Assembly: GCA_934561555.1 (NCBI GenBank)
Contig: CAKTGQ010000009.1
Span: 1 to 64,000, forward strand
Length of the DNA: 64,000 bases
Origin: an uncultured Faecalibacterium sp.
Lineage (GTDB): Bacteria > Bacillota > Clostridia > Oscillospirales > Ruminococcaceae
Reading direction: 5' to 3'
A program made the position numbers and the translations under genes. This document shows, piece by piece, positions 24,953-33,990 of the stretch. How positions within the stretch are numbered: position 1 is the stretch's first letter; each line of letters opens with the position of its first letter. The notes under the pieces were generated by a model. That model searched no databases. It was not told the origin of the DNA and worked only from the letters and a program-made list of their open reading frames with translations.

Positions 24953-26539
24953 ATGTATCGTCTGATCATTGCGGATGACGAGGAAAGCATTCGCAACGGC
25001 ATTGCACATAGTCTTCCGTGGCGGGAATGGGGCTATGAAGTCTGTGCGCTGTGTTCCGATGGGCAGGAAGTGCTGGAACAGCTGAAGCTCGTTCATCCCG
25101 ATGTTGTGCTTTCGGACATCCGAATGCCCGGAATGGATGGCGTAGAGCTTATGCAGCGGCTGAGCAGCGCTTACCCTGACGTAAAGATCGTGATCCTGAG
25201 CGGTTACAGCGATTTTGAGTATCTGAATATGTCCATCAGAAATCATGTGGCGGAATATTTGCTGAAGCCGACGGATTTTGAAGATTTTGAGGAGACCTTC
25301 CTGCGTTTGAAAAATACGTTGGACAAGGAGCGCCTGCAAACGGCGCGCGTCAGCGAGAGCGTTCAGCGGCATTTTCAAATTTGGCTGACCTCTTTGCTGG
25401 AAGGCACCGCACTTCCGGAAGAAAGCGAACGCTTTCTTCCGATGCTTACCGCACAGGGGATCGACACGGACAACCTTGTCGTAGCCGCTTTTACGCTGGA
25501 CGGACACGGTGGAGACGAAAAAACAGATCTGCTGGAACTGTGGCGGAACATCTGGAAACTCAGCAGCCAGCTCCCTGCCGGGCAGCTGCGTCAACTGCCT
25601 TTTTTGTTTGGCGGCGAACGACTGCTTATTTTATACAGCAGCGAATCCGAGATCCAGATGGATGATGTGACGGCGCAGATCCGGCAGCTGCAGGAGGCGG
25701 TGCGCGCGCAGCTCCGCACTACGTTGTCCGCCGGCATCAGCAGCCTTTGCACCGAACTGGAGATGCTGCCGCAGGCATACGAGCAAGCCAACTGCTGCGC
25801 GAAGCAGAGCGCTTTTTCCGGGACGGAAAGTGTCTTTCATTTCCAGCAAATTCAAAACGCGCAGCCCAAAGTCCCCCTCTATTTTGACACCGAGAAAATT
25901 GAAAAATCCCTGTTGGCGCAGGATTACGATACGCTGCGCGCCGAGCTCGACCGGGTGCTTTTGCTGCCGGGCACAGCACAGCTGGACTACCAGACCGTAG
26001 ACCGCCTGTGCCTGTCGCTGCTGTTCCATGTTTCGCTGTGGAGCCTGCGCTACGGCGTACAGATGGAAGAAGTTTTGCGGACGCTGGGTGCGCACTACAC
26101 CGACATTCACCAGTGCGGCACCCTGACCAGCAAACGGGATTTCGTGCTGGCGTGTCTCTTTGCCTGCCAGCAGGCACTTGCCCACCGCCGCAATCATGGC
26201 CGCACCGTCAACAGCGTTGCGCAGCGCGTCCGAGAATACGTGGACAGTGAATACGCTTCCCACATGATCTCGCTGGAAAGCGTGGCGGCAAGCGTCCATA
26301 AAACACCGGCTTACATTTCCCGTGTGTTCAAGAACGAACTTGGCTGCAATTTTTCCGATTATCTGACCGAAAAACGAATGCACCACGCGGCAGAGCTGCT
26401 GAAAGAACCCGATGGCAAAGTGTATCTCATTGCCCAGCAGTGCGGCTATGCGGACACCTCCAACTTCATCCGGGTCTTTAAGAAATATTACGGCATCAGT
26501 CCGGTGGAATACCGTGCAGCACAGGGAGGCGCAGAATGA
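24953..26539 (+). CDS. YesN-type response regulator with AraC DNA-binding domain
   Basis: The 528-residue regulator has an N-terminal receiver (about 1-120) with acidic pair D8-D9, the phosphorylation site D55 in VVLSDIRMPGMDG, and VILSGYSDFEYL and LLKPTD for the conserved serine/threonine and lysine. A long middle region of unknown fold follows, then an AraC-type double helix-turn-helix at about 425-525 (SLESVAASVHKTPAYISRVFK, VYLIAQQCGYADTSNFIRVFK, ISPVEYRA). The gene overlaps its kinase by 4 bp. By analogy with Bacillus YesN it should activate the adjacent transport and hydrolase genes. Confidence 0.9.
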   Translation: MYRLIIADDEESIRNGIAHSLPWREWGYEVCALCSDGQEVLEQLKLVHPDVVLSDIRMPGMDGVELMQRLSSAYPDVKIVILSGYSDFEYLNMSIRNHVAEYLLKPTDFEDFEETFLRLKNTLDKERLQTARVSESVQRHFQIWLTSLLEGTALPEESERFLPMLTAQGIDTDNLVVAAFTLDGHGGDEKTDLLELWRNIWKLSSQLPAGQLRQLPFLFGGERLLILYSSESEIQMDDVTAQIRQLQEAVRAQLRTTLSAGISSLCTELEMLPQAYEQANCCAKQSAFSGTESVFHFQQIQNAQPKVPLYFDTEKIEKSLLAQDYDTLRAELDRVLLLPGTAQLDYQTVDRLCLSLLFHVSLWSLRYGVQMEEVLRTLGAHYTDIHQCGTLTSKRDFVLACLFACQQALAHRRNHGRTVNSVAQRVREYVDSEYASHMISLESVAASVHKTPAYISRVFKNELGCNFSDYLTEKRMHHAAELLKEPDGKVYLIAQQCGYADTSNFIRVFKKYYGISPVEYRAAQGGAE

Positions 26540-28341
26540 AAAGCGGACACCTGACCCTGCGCAAAAAGATGCTTTTGGCATTACTGGCTTCTTTTTTACC
26601 GATGCTGCTTGCAATTACGCTGCTGTTTGCCCGTTCGATCCGGGTGCAGCACCGGGCGCACGTTCAAGCCATCAGCTATACGGCACAGGACATCAGCAAA
26701 ACGCTGGATCGTTTTACCGAGGGCGTATACAGTGTTTCCGATGCCTTTTCCACCGATGAGCGTCTGCTGGAGATCCTTGACCGCAGTTACAGCGATAATC
26801 CGAATGCCAAAAAGTACGCCATTACCTACACGAACGGCGCACTGTTCGAGAGCTATTCCCGGCTGGTAAAGCAGAAAAAGATCGATGCGATCTATGTGGT
26901 CAATCGCCACGATGTTCTGGATTTTCTGGACCCGAACCAGACCACAACACTGCTCATCAAAAACTTTGAAGCACTGGGAATGGACGATGCACAGAAATTC
27001 GGAAAGTTCTACTTTTACCCTTTGCAGGAGAACTTTCTCCGCACAGAGCAGTACGGTGAGGTGCGGCGGGATCAGGTGGTTCTGGGAAGCCGCCGAGTGT
27101 ATTCGGCGCTGAAAAGCGGATATCCCTATATCCATGTCTTTGCCATTGAGGAAAAGACACTGTATGACCTGTATGAATTGCAGGCCAAACGCATTGGTGC
27201 CGAGGTGTATATCCTGACGCAGGACGGCAAGCTCATCTCCTCTACAAGCGAAGATGCTGTTGCATCCGGTTGTGTACCGGAAGGCATTGCCGCCGCTCTG
27301 GCAGAGCACCCGGGCGAAAACGGCACGCTCCGCATCGGTGAAAGCTCTTATGATGTAGCATTTGCCAAAGGGGACTCGACCCCGTGGACAACGGTGCTTC
27401 TGGCTCCGACCAAAAGCCTGACCTCCGCAACCTCGGAGCTGTATCTCCAGACGATCCTCGTTCTGGCGGTCTGCGGCGGGGTGTTTGCGCTGCTGATCCT
27501 GTACTTCTACTGGCGGTTCATGATCCCGATGACCCAGCTGGAAGAAGCCATGCGGAATGCGGATGCCGGTGATCTGCACTCCTACGCAAAGCCGCAGGGG
27601 CCGGAGGAGGTCTCGCGGATGATGACCACCTACAATTCCATGCTGGACAGCATCCGGGTGGGGCTGGACCAGCAGGTGCAGATGGAACGCCGGAAGCAGG
27701 AGCTGGAAATGCAGGTCCTGATGAGCCAGATCAATCCGCATTTTCTTTACAATACGTTGGAAACCATCGTCTGGAAGGCCAGCGAAGCCGGACGGCCGGA
27801 TATCAGCAAAATGGCATCCAGTCTGGGCAAATTGTACCGACTGAGCATTTCGGGCGGGCTGTTCGTGCCGCTCCGACAGGAGCTGGAGCATGTCCAGATG
27901 TACATGAACATCCAGCGCATCCGCTACGGAAGCAAAATCGATTATGAAGTCCGGCTCCACGGCTGCGATGCCGCAAGCGTGGAGGTGCTCAAGCTGATTC
28001 TTCAGCCGGTGGTGGAAAACAGCATTCTCTACGGTATGGAGGGGTTGGAACGCGTTCTGCGCATCCGGGCGGCTGCGTACCACCGGGGGGACAAGCTGGT
28101 GCTGACGGTCACGGATAACGGCATCGGCATGGACGAGGCTACGCTGGAAGCTCTGCGGCATCAGATCGCACATGGCCGCAAGCCCTCGGCAGAAAAGAAC
28201 CGCCGCAGCACCGGCATCGGTCTGCACAACATCGAAGCCCGCCTGCGGCTGTATGCAGGCGCATCCGATCATGTCACGGTACAGAGCCGTCCCGGTCTTG
28301 GCACACGGGTCCGCATCGAGCTGCCGTGGAAAACGATCTGA
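26536..28341 (+). CDS. YesM-type sensor histidine kinase
   Basis: The 601-residue membrane kinase has TM1 at about 11-33, an extracellular sensor of about 270 residues (dCache-like), TM2 at 305-327, a HAMP linker, and the His_kinase domain with QINPHFLYNTLET and phosphoacceptor H402. The C-terminal ATPase has N, G1 and G2 boxes in VVENSILYGM, DNGIGMDE and STGIGLHNIEARL. The family senses sugars outside the cell. Its start overlaps the regulator stop (ATGA), so the two proteins are made together. The ligand cannot be read from the sequence. Confidence 0.9.
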   Translation: MKSGHLTLRKKMLLALLASFLPMLLAITLLFARSIRVQHRAHVQAISYTAQDISKTLDRFTEGVYSVSDAFSTDERLLEILDRSYSDNPNAKKYAITYTNGALFESYSRLVKQKKIDAIYVVNRHDVLDFLDPNQTTTLLIKNFEALGMDDAQKFGKFYFYPLQENFLRTEQYGEVRRDQVVLGSRRVYSALKSGYPYIHVFAIEEKTLYDLYELQAKRIGAEVYILTQDGKLISSTSEDAVASGCVPEGIAAALAEHPGENGTLRIGESSYDVAFAKGDSTPWTTVLLAPTKSLTSATSELYLQTILVLAVCGGVFALLILYFYWRFMIPMTQLEEAMRNADAGDLHSYAKPQGPEEVSRMMTTYNSMLDSIRVGLDQQVQMERRKQELEMQVLMSQINPHFLYNTLETIVWKASEAGRPDISKMASSLGKLYRLSISGGLFVPLRQELEHVQMYMNIQRIRYGSKIDYEVRLHGCDAASVEVLKLILQPVVENSILYGMEGLERVLRIRAAAYHRGDKLVLTVTDNGIGMDEATLEALRHQIAHGRKPSAEKNRRSTGIGLHNIEARLRLYAGASDHVTVQSRPGLGTRVRIELPWKTI

Positions 28342-28351
28342 ACCCAAAAGC

Positions 28352-28385
28352 TGAGGGGTGCCGCTGACGGTTGCGGCATCCCTCA
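28352..28385 (+). terminator. Terminator-like hairpin after the kinase gene
   Basis: TGAGGGGTGCCGC and GCGGCATCCCTCA form a stem with one wobble, followed by the weak U-run ATTTGAT. It would separate the regulators from the transport and hydrolase genes. Confidence 0.55.
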
Positions 28386-28401
28386 ATTTGATATATCAGG
28401 T

Positions 28402-28443
28402 TTTTTTGACATTCATTGTCTGTTTTTGCTTTATGTCAAAAAA
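28402..28443. promoter_or_regulatory. Inverted-repeat operator candidate ahead of the solute-binding gene
   Basis: TTTTTTGACAT and ATGTCAAAAAA are perfect complements 20 bases apart, and GACA/TGTC is repeated inside the left part. The repeat lies 50-90 bases upstream of the -10 at 28493, a suitable position for an activator such as the adjacent AraC-type regulator. The binding protein is inferred. Confidence 0.45.
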
Positions 28444-28470
28444 TGCGGATAAAAGAGAATTTTTGCCTAT

Positions 28471-28498
28471 TTTCACAAATTAGTCATACTGATATACT
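28471..28498 (+). promoter_or_regulatory. Activator-type promoter of the first transport/hydrolase operon
   Basis: TATACT (28493-28498) has only a weak -35 match, TTTCAC (28471-28476), at 16 bases. The poor -35 fits positive control. The leader contains a GC-rich hairpin (GGCGGC/GCCGCC) before the AGAAGGAG ribosome binding site. Confidence 0.45.
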
Positions 28499-28570
28499 AA
28501 AGCCATCAAAGGCAAGGCGGCCTGCACAAGCCGCCTGCCGTACACGAAATTTGTAGAAGGAGAAATCATC

Positions 28571-30004
28571 ATGTCAAGATTCATTTCCCGTCGTTCCTTC
28601 CTGAAAGCCGCCGGTGTGGGTGCTGCTGCGCTGGGTCTGGCCGCCTGCGGCGGCTCTTCCAGCAGCTCTACCGCAGCCAGCGCACCGACTTCCTCCGCTG
28701 CCGCAATCACTGCATCCGGCTCCGGTAAGCCCTATGAGGGTGTCGTTCTGCACTATGCCGCCACCGATACCGAAGCGACCGGCAACGAGATGCAGGATAT
28801 CGTAAAGATGGTCAAAGAAAAGACCGGCATCGACATCCAGTTCACCATCATCCCCAAGGCCGATGTCGGCGAAGTGGACAAGCGTCTGGTCAGCCTGCAG
28901 GCAGGCGACGAGCTGGATATCATCTACGGCACCACCGCACAGCTGAAGGTGTTCTACGATGCGGGCGTCCTCTCTCCGCTGGACGAATATGCAGCAGCAG
29001 TCAGCTACGATGCACCGGCTGTTTTTGGCGGCAGCATCCCGTATTACGACGACGGCCGGATGTACGGTCTGCCCGCCTTCAACGATGTGTGGTGCACCTT
29101 CGTCAACACCAAGGTCTTTGAGAATGCCGGTGTGGAGGTTCCCTCCGCAGAGGGCTGGACCTGGGAAAAGTACGTTGAGACCGCCAAAAAGCTGACCGAT
29201 GTCAACAACGAGATCTACGGCTCCCTGATGCTGGACTACGACTGCTACAATTATATGTACGCATTGCAGAAGGGCGCAGAGCACTACAAGGCAGACGGCA
29301 CCTCCAACTACGATGATCCGCTGTTTGCTGAGAGCGTCAAGTTCTTCTATGGTCTGGGCAACGAGGAGAAGATCCAGCCCGACATCACCACCTACAAGGC
29401 TGGTGTCTATCCGTGGAACGCTTTCCACTCCACCGGCAAGGCGGATGCCAACGGCAAGTACGATAAGGCACAGTTCGGTATGTTCGTCTGCGGCGGCTGG
29501 GCAGCCTCCATGCTCCCCAACACCGAGAAGTATCCCCGCGACTGGAAGTGCGCCATTCTGCCCTTCCCGTACCCGGAAGGAGAGAAGCCCTCTACCCTGA
29601 CCGTTTCCGGCTGCTACGCAGTGCCCGTTACCTCCAAGAACCCGGAAGCTGCATTCGAGGCTGTGCGCTGCATCGCAGAGAACCAGTACGCGCTGGGCTA
29701 TGGCCGCGTTCCCGCCCGTATCGACCTGAGCGATGCTGATATCACCGATTACATCGAGAACGGCATGGTGCCCACCTACAAGGCTACCGACGATATCCCT
29801 GCCGAGCAGTTCAAGGCCGCATGGTTTGATGCTGACCGCAAGGTCCTGTCCGAAAAGGTCGTTGGCACGGCAGATACCACCATCAGCCAGATCTGGACCT
29901 CGGAAGCTCCGCTGTACGGCATGGGCCAGCAGGATCTGGATACCACGATGAAGAACATCTTCAATCGTTCCAACGAGGCCATCAAGGAAGCCGAGCTGTA
30001 CTAA
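28571..30004 (+). CDS. Extracellular solute-binding lipoprotein (ABC sugar importer), locus 1
   Basis: The 477-residue family-1 substrate-binding protein has N-terminus MSRFISRRSFLKAAGVGA with a twin-arginine-like SRRSFLK box, a hydrophobic core and the lipobox LAAC (C26). A serine/alanine-rich linker follows. Mature motifs include EVDKRLVSLQAGDELDIIYG and the late MLPNTEKYPRDWKCAILPFP. It should capture oligosaccharides outside the membrane and hand them to the two permeases that follow. No ATPase subunit is in the locus, so a shared MsmX-like ATPase elsewhere is expected. Confidence 0.92.
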   Translation: MSRFISRRSFLKAAGVGAAALGLAACGGSSSSSTAASAPTSSAAAITASGSGKPYEGVVLHYAATDTEATGNEMQDIVKMVKEKTGIDIQFTIIPKADVGEVDKRLVSLQAGDELDIIYGTTAQLKVFYDAGVLSPLDEYAAAVSYDAPAVFGGSIPYYDDGRMYGLPAFNDVWCTFVNTKVFENAGVEVPSAEGWTWEKYVETAKKLTDVNNEIYGSLMLDYDCYNYMYALQKGAEHYKADGTSNYDDPLFAESVKFFYGLGNEEKIQPDITTYKAGVYPWNAFHSTGKADANGKYDKAQFGMFVCGGWAASMLPNTEKYPRDWKCAILPFPYPEGEKPSTLTVSGCYAVPVTSKNPEAAFEAVRCIAENQYALGYGRVPARIDLSDADITDYIENGMVPTYKATDDIPAEQFKAAWFDADRKVLSEKVVGTADTTISQIWTSEAPLYGMGQQDLDTTMKNIFNRSNEAIKEAELY

Positions 30005-30051
30005 ATTCGTTTTTTCCTCTTTCATTTTCATATTCATATTCCCTATCCCGA

Positions 30052-30082
30052 ATGCCGCCGCCTGACCGCGGCGGCATTTTTT
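30052..30082 (+). terminator. Intrinsic terminator between binding protein and permease genes (locus 1)
   Basis: ATGCCGCCGC and GCGGCGGCAT form a perfect ten-pair stem around a six-base loop, followed by TTTTTT. It would make the binding protein transcript much more abundant than the permease transcript. Confidence 0.85.
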
Positions 30083-30104
30083 GACCCTAAAAGGAGGTCT
30101 TCTT

Positions 30105-31010
30105 ATGGTCAAGGCAAAGAAAAAGCTTTCCCTGGCAGAAAAGAAAGAAGCGGCGCAGGGCTATCTGTTCGTTACACCGTATCTGATTGCATTCACGATC
30201 TTCACCGGCATTCCATTTATTTCTGCCTTTGTGCTGTCCTTTATGAACGTCAAGTTCATCACGAAGCTCGACAGTGCCAAGTTTGTTGGCCTGAAAAACT
30301 TCATCCGCTTCTTTTCCAGCAAAGAGGCCATGGCAGCTTTGGGACGTTCTGCCATTTATACCCTGATCTACGTTCCGGTCATTATGATCCTCAGCTTTGT
30401 GCTGGCCTATCTGCTGAACAAAGGCGTTTTCTGGGCAAAGGGCATCCGCTCCATGTTCTTTTTGCCGTACATTTCCAACATGGTTGCTGTTTCCGTTGTT
30501 TTCCAGCTGCTGCTTGGCCCCCGCGGCCCGTTCTATCTGCTGCAAAAGTTTTTCGGCTCGGAGGATCCCCTTCTGCCACTGCTCAACCAGAAATGGGCGC
30601 TGCCCGCCGTCGTTCTGATCGCAGTCTGGAAGGGCATCGGTCTGAACTTTCTGACCTATCTGGGCGCATTGCAGAACGTGGATAAATCGCAGGTAGAAGC
30701 TGCTGAGATCGACGGTGCAAACAAGTGGCAGCAGATCAAGAACGTTGTCATTCCGGCAGTCGCGCCCACCACCTTCTTTCTGACCATCAGCTCCATCATC
30801 ACCAGCCTGCAGAACTTTACCGTCATCCAGTCCCTGACCGATGGCGGCCCCGGTCAGGCGACCACCGTCATGAGCATCAACATCGTTAACACTGCTTTTG
30901 TCAAGTACGAAACGAGTTACGCATCCGCACAGGCACTGGTCATGTTTGCCATCGTCATGGTCATTACGCTGATCCAGTGGCGCGGCCAGAAAAAGTGGGC
31001 AGACCAGTAA
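30105..31010 (+). CDS. ABC sugar permease, UgpA/MalF type, locus 1
   Basis: The 301-residue protein starts MVKAKKKLSLAEKKEAAQGY at 30105 behind AAAGGAGG. It has six membrane spans beginning with YLFVTPYLIAFTIFTGIPF, and the ABC-permease loop EAAEIDGANKWQQIKNVVIP (E-A-A-x-x-D-G-A), which contacts the ATPase. It forms the import channel with the following permease. The start of the frame lies inside the terminator U-run, so the upstream ATG is rejected. Confidence 0.92.
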   Translation: MVKAKKKLSLAEKKEAAQGYLFVTPYLIAFTIFTGIPFISAFVLSFMNVKFITKLDSAKFVGLKNFIRFFSSKEAMAALGRSAIYTLIYVPVIMILSFVLAYLLNKGVFWAKGIRSMFFLPYISNMVAVSVVFQLLLGPRGPFYLLQKFFGSEDPLLPLLNQKWALPAVVLIAVWKGIGLNFLTYLGALQNVDKSQVEAAEIDGANKWQQIKNVVIPAVAPTTFFLTISSIITSLQNFTVIQSLTDGGPGQATTVMSINIVNTAFVKYETSYASAQALVMFAIVMVITLIQWRGQKKWADQ

Positions 31011-31023
31011 AGGAGGCACTTCC

Positions 31024-31863
31024 ATGCGAACCAAGAAAAACGAAACCATCGTCAAAGTCATTCTCACAGCCATCACGCTTATTATGGGTCTGTGCTGCAT
31101 CTATCCCTTCATTTTTATGATCTCCTCTTCCTTCAAGCCCAGCGGAGATGTTCTTTCCACGCCGCTTCAGATCATCCCCAAAAACTTTACCCTTACCAAC
31201 TTCGAAACCCTGTTCCACAACGAGTTCTACGATTTCTTCAAGTGGTTCGGCAACACGGTGGTCATGACCGGACTGACCCTGATCCTCAAGTTCTTCATCA
31301 TCACCATCACCGCCTACGGCTTTGCAAAGATCAAATTCCCCGGCCGTGACGCCATCTTCCTTGTGCTGCTGGCTGGTCTGATGATCCCCAGCGATATCAT
31401 GATCATGCCCCGGTACATCATCTTCAAGCAGCTGCACATCCTGAACACCATGTGGGCGCTGATCTTGCCCGCTGCCGTGGACGTCTACTTTGTGTTCCTG
31501 CTGCGGCAGGCCTTCGTAGCGGTCCCCGACGCCCTGAGCGAAGCTGCTCGCATTGATGGCTGCAGCCACTTTACCATCTACCGCCGTATCATCCTGCCCC
31601 TGTGTATGCCGCAGGTGTCCACCATGCTGCTGTTCAGCTTTGTCTGGAGCTGGAACGACTACATGGGCCCGTATCTGTACATCTCCGATATCAACAAGCA
31701 GATGATCTCGGTTGGTATCAAGCTGTTTGCATCCGGTCTTGCACAGGACTACGGCGCACAGATGGCCGGTGCAACGCTGGTGCTTGTGCCCGTCATCATT
31801 GCGTTCTTCCTGTGCCAGAAATACTTTGTGGAGGGCATCACCGCAGGTGCCGTGAAGGGGTGA
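31024..31863 (+). CDS. ABC sugar permease, UgpE/MalG type, locus 1
   Basis: The 279-residue partner permease has six spans and the loop EAARIDGCSHFTIYRRIILP for ATPase contact. The segment YPFIFMISSSFKPSGDVLSTP is typical of the MalG/UgpE branch. It is 13 bases after the first permease with AAAGGAGG upstream. It completes the channel that takes up the substrate bound by the lipoprotein at 28571. Confidence 0.92.
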   Translation: MRTKKNETIVKVILTAITLIMGLCCIYPFIFMISSSFKPSGDVLSTPLQIIPKNFTLTNFETLFHNEFYDFFKWFGNTVVMTGLTLILKFFIITITAYGFAKIKFPGRDAIFLVLLAGLMIPSDIMIMPRYIIFKQLHILNTMWALILPAAVDVYFVFLLRQAFVAVPDALSEAARIDGCSHFTIYRRIILPLCMPQVSTMLLFSFVWSWNDYMGPYLYISDINKQMISVGIKLFASGLAQDYGAQMAGATLVLVPVIIAFFLCQKYFVEGITAGAVKG

Positions 31864-31869
31864 TGCAGG

Positions 31870-32832
31870 ATGGTTCAGGATCGAGCGCTTCTGCCGCAGG
31901 GCGGGCAGTTCTACAAGGCAAATCTCCATTGCCACACCGTTCTTTCCGATGGGCACTGGACGAAAGAGCAGGTCAAGGCAGAATACCAAAAGCGCGGTTA
32001 TTCCATCGTTGCCTTTACCGATCATCGTCATTACGGCTGGCACCCGGAGCTGATGGATGCGCATTTTATCCCGCTGGCCGCCTACGAGGCCGATCTGAAC
32101 GAGCCGTTCCCGGCATCGGGCAGCTTTGAGCGGGTGCGCACCTACCACCTGAATTTTTACGATACTGCGCCGCAGGCGCGCAGCGGCTTTGCCGCCCTGC
32201 AGCCGCCGCAGGTCTACGGCGATCTGGATGCACTGAACGCCTTTATCGCCCGGCAGAATGCAGACGGTTTCCTCTGTTGCTACAACCACCCGTACTGGTC
32301 GCTCCAATGCTATGACGACTACAAAGACCTGAAAGGCGTCTTTGCAATGGAGATCTACAATCACGGCTGTGAGCTGGATGGTCTGTATGGCTACGCGCCC
32401 CAGTCCTATGACGAGATGCTTCGTGCTTCCGGTAAGGCGCTGTTCTGTGTTGCTACGGATGACAACCACGATGCCTACGCCCCCGGCGACCCGCGCTGCG
32501 ATTCCTTTGGCGGCTGGACGATGCTCAAGCTGCCGGAGCTGCGCTACGACACCGTAATCGCAGCGATGAAGAGCGGCGATTTCTATGCTTCCACCGGCCC
32601 GGAGATCCATGCACTGTATATCAAGGATGGCGCACTGCATGTACAATGCAGTGCCGTGGAAAAGATCTATCTGGTAACACAGGGGCGGGGCTGCAAAATG
32701 GCGCTTGCCCCGGCGGGCGAGAACTGCCTGACCGAGGCCGTTTTCCCGCTGACCGGCGATGAGGGCTACATCCGGGTGGACTGCCGGGATGCTTCCGGTC
32801 ATCACGCTTATTCCAACGCCTATCTCCTGTAA
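31870..32832 (+). CDS. PHP-domain metal-dependent phosphoesterase-like protein
   Basis: The 320-residue protein has PHP motifs: YKANLHCHTVLSDGHW (first H-x-H), VAFTDHRHYGWHPE (D-H), CCYNHPYWSLQCYD, and the late CVATDDNHDAY. These are the metal-binding residues of a TIM-like PHP barrel. Such proteins in sugar loci often hydrolyse phosphate esters or act on sugar-derived substrates. Its ATG is 6 bases after the permease stop, so it is cotranscribed. Substrate unknown; a role in clearing sugar-phosphate or phosphorylated oligosaccharide is inference. Confidence 0.82.
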   Translation: MVQDRALLPQGGQFYKANLHCHTVLSDGHWTKEQVKAEYQKRGYSIVAFTDHRHYGWHPELMDAHFIPLAAYEADLNEPFPASGSFERVRTYHLNFYDTAPQARSGFAALQPPQVYGDLDALNAFIARQNADGFLCCYNHPYWSLQCYDDYKDLKGVFAMEIYNHGCELDGLYGYAPQSYDEMLRASGKALFCVATDDNHDAYAPGDPRCDSFGGWTMLKLPELRYDTVIAAMKSGDFYASTGPEIHALYIKDGALHVQCSAVEKIYLVTQGRGCKMALAPAGENCLTEAVFPLTGDEGYIRVDCRDASGHHAYSNAYLL

Positions 32833-32847
32833 GAAAGGAAACCCGCT

Positions 32848-33990
32848 ATGGATGCGCAAACTTCTTATTTTTGTGCCGCGCTGGACGCTGCCGCAGAGCA
32901 GGTAAGGGAAAATATCCCGGTATTCGGGAAGGACTTTCCGCTGCCCTACACCCGGAACGGCGTATACTCCACCGACATCAACACAGACTGGACGCCCGGC
33001 TTTTATACCGGGATGTGCTGGCTTGCCTACGAAGCCACCGGCGAGGATGTGTTCCGCACTGCCGCGTTGCAGCAGGTGGACAGCTTTGCGGAGCGTCTGG
33101 TCTGCAACGAGAACCTTGACCACCACGACCTTGGTTTTCTGTACACGCCATCCTGCGTGGCGGGGTATCAGCTGACGGGCAGCACTGCGGCACGGAATGC
33201 TGCACTGGAAGCCGCTGCCCGGCTGACGAAGCGCTATCAGCCCGTCGGACAGTTTTTGCAGGCGTGGGGACAGATCAACGACCGGAAGGAATACCGGCTC
33301 ATCATCGACTGCCTGCTGAACCTGCCGCTGCTGTGGTGGGCAGCAGAGCAGACCGGCGATGCCCGCTATTCCGAGATCGCACGGGCGCACACAGCAACCG
33401 CCGCAAACGTCCTTTTCCGTCCGGACGGTTCCACCAGCCACACCTGCTATATGGACCCTGTGACCGGCAAACCGGTGCGCGCCATGACGGCACAAGGCTA
33501 CCGTGCCGACAGCGCTTGGGCACGCGGGCAGGCATGGGGCATCCTTGGCATGGCGCTGGCTTACCGCTTTACCCATGAGCCGGCCTATCTGGAGCAGTTC
33601 CGTGCCTGCGCCGCGTTCTTTTTGAAGCGTCTGCCGGAAGACAACGTTCCTTACTGGGATCTTATTTTCACCGAAGGCGATGAACCGCGGGATTCCTCGG
33701 CAGCAGCCATTGCAGCCTGCGGCCTGTACGAAGCGCTGCCCTGCCTGCCCGAAGCAGAACGCGCTGCCGCACAGCAGGCCGCCGACCGCCTGCTGACTGC
33801 GCTGGTGGAGCATTGTGCAGCCCCCAAACGCCCCGGCGGGGGTATACTGCTGCACGGTGTGTATTGCAAGGCCAGCCCTTACAATACCGTTACCGATTAC
33901 GGTGTGGACGAAGCAAACCTCTGGGGCGATTATTTCTACATGGAAGCCCTGACCCGCCGCACCCGGAACTGGAGGACGTATTGGGCATGA
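32848..33990 (+). CDS. GH88 unsaturated beta-glucuronyl hydrolase, locus 1
   Basis: The 380-residue (alpha/alpha)6-barrel enzyme has DWTPGFYTGMCWLAYEATGE, the first catalytic aspartate in DHHDLGFLYTPSC and the second in RLIIDCLLNLPLL, as in Bacillus unsaturated glucuronyl hydrolase. WARGQAWGILGMALAYRFT is also conserved. It removes the 4,5-unsaturated uronic acid left at the non-reducing end by a polysaccharide lyase, consistent with the heparinase-like gene downstream. No signal peptide: cytoplasmic. A paralogue lies in the second locus at 45860. Confidence 0.92.
   Translation: MDAQTSYFCAALDAAAEQVRENIPVFGKDFPLPYTRNGVYSTDINTDWTPGFYTGMCWLAYEATGEDVFRTAALQQVDSFAERLVCNENLDHHDLGFLYTPSCVAGYQLTGSTAARNAALEAAARLTKRYQPVGQFLQAWGQINDRKEYRLIIDCLLNLPLLWWAAEQTGDARYSEIARAHTATAANVLFRPDGSTSHTCYMDPVTGKPVRAMTAQGYRADSAWARGQAWGILGMALAYRFTHEPAYLEQFRACAAFFLKRLPEDNVPYWDLIFTEGDEPRDSSAAAIAACGLYEALPCLPEAERAAAQQAADRLLTALVEHCAAPKRPGGGILLHGVYCKASPYNTVTDYGVDEANLWGDYFYMEALTRRTRNWRTYWA

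Noticed and set aside
26596..28386. 596-residue leftward frame opposite the sensor kinase
   Set aside because: It lacks a start signal and domain content, and is the shadow of a firmly assigned kinase gene.
33813..33986. N-terminal extension of the transporter gene
   Set aside because: It lies entirely within the GH88 coding region and lacks transporter features; the ATGA overlap at 33987 gives the proper start.
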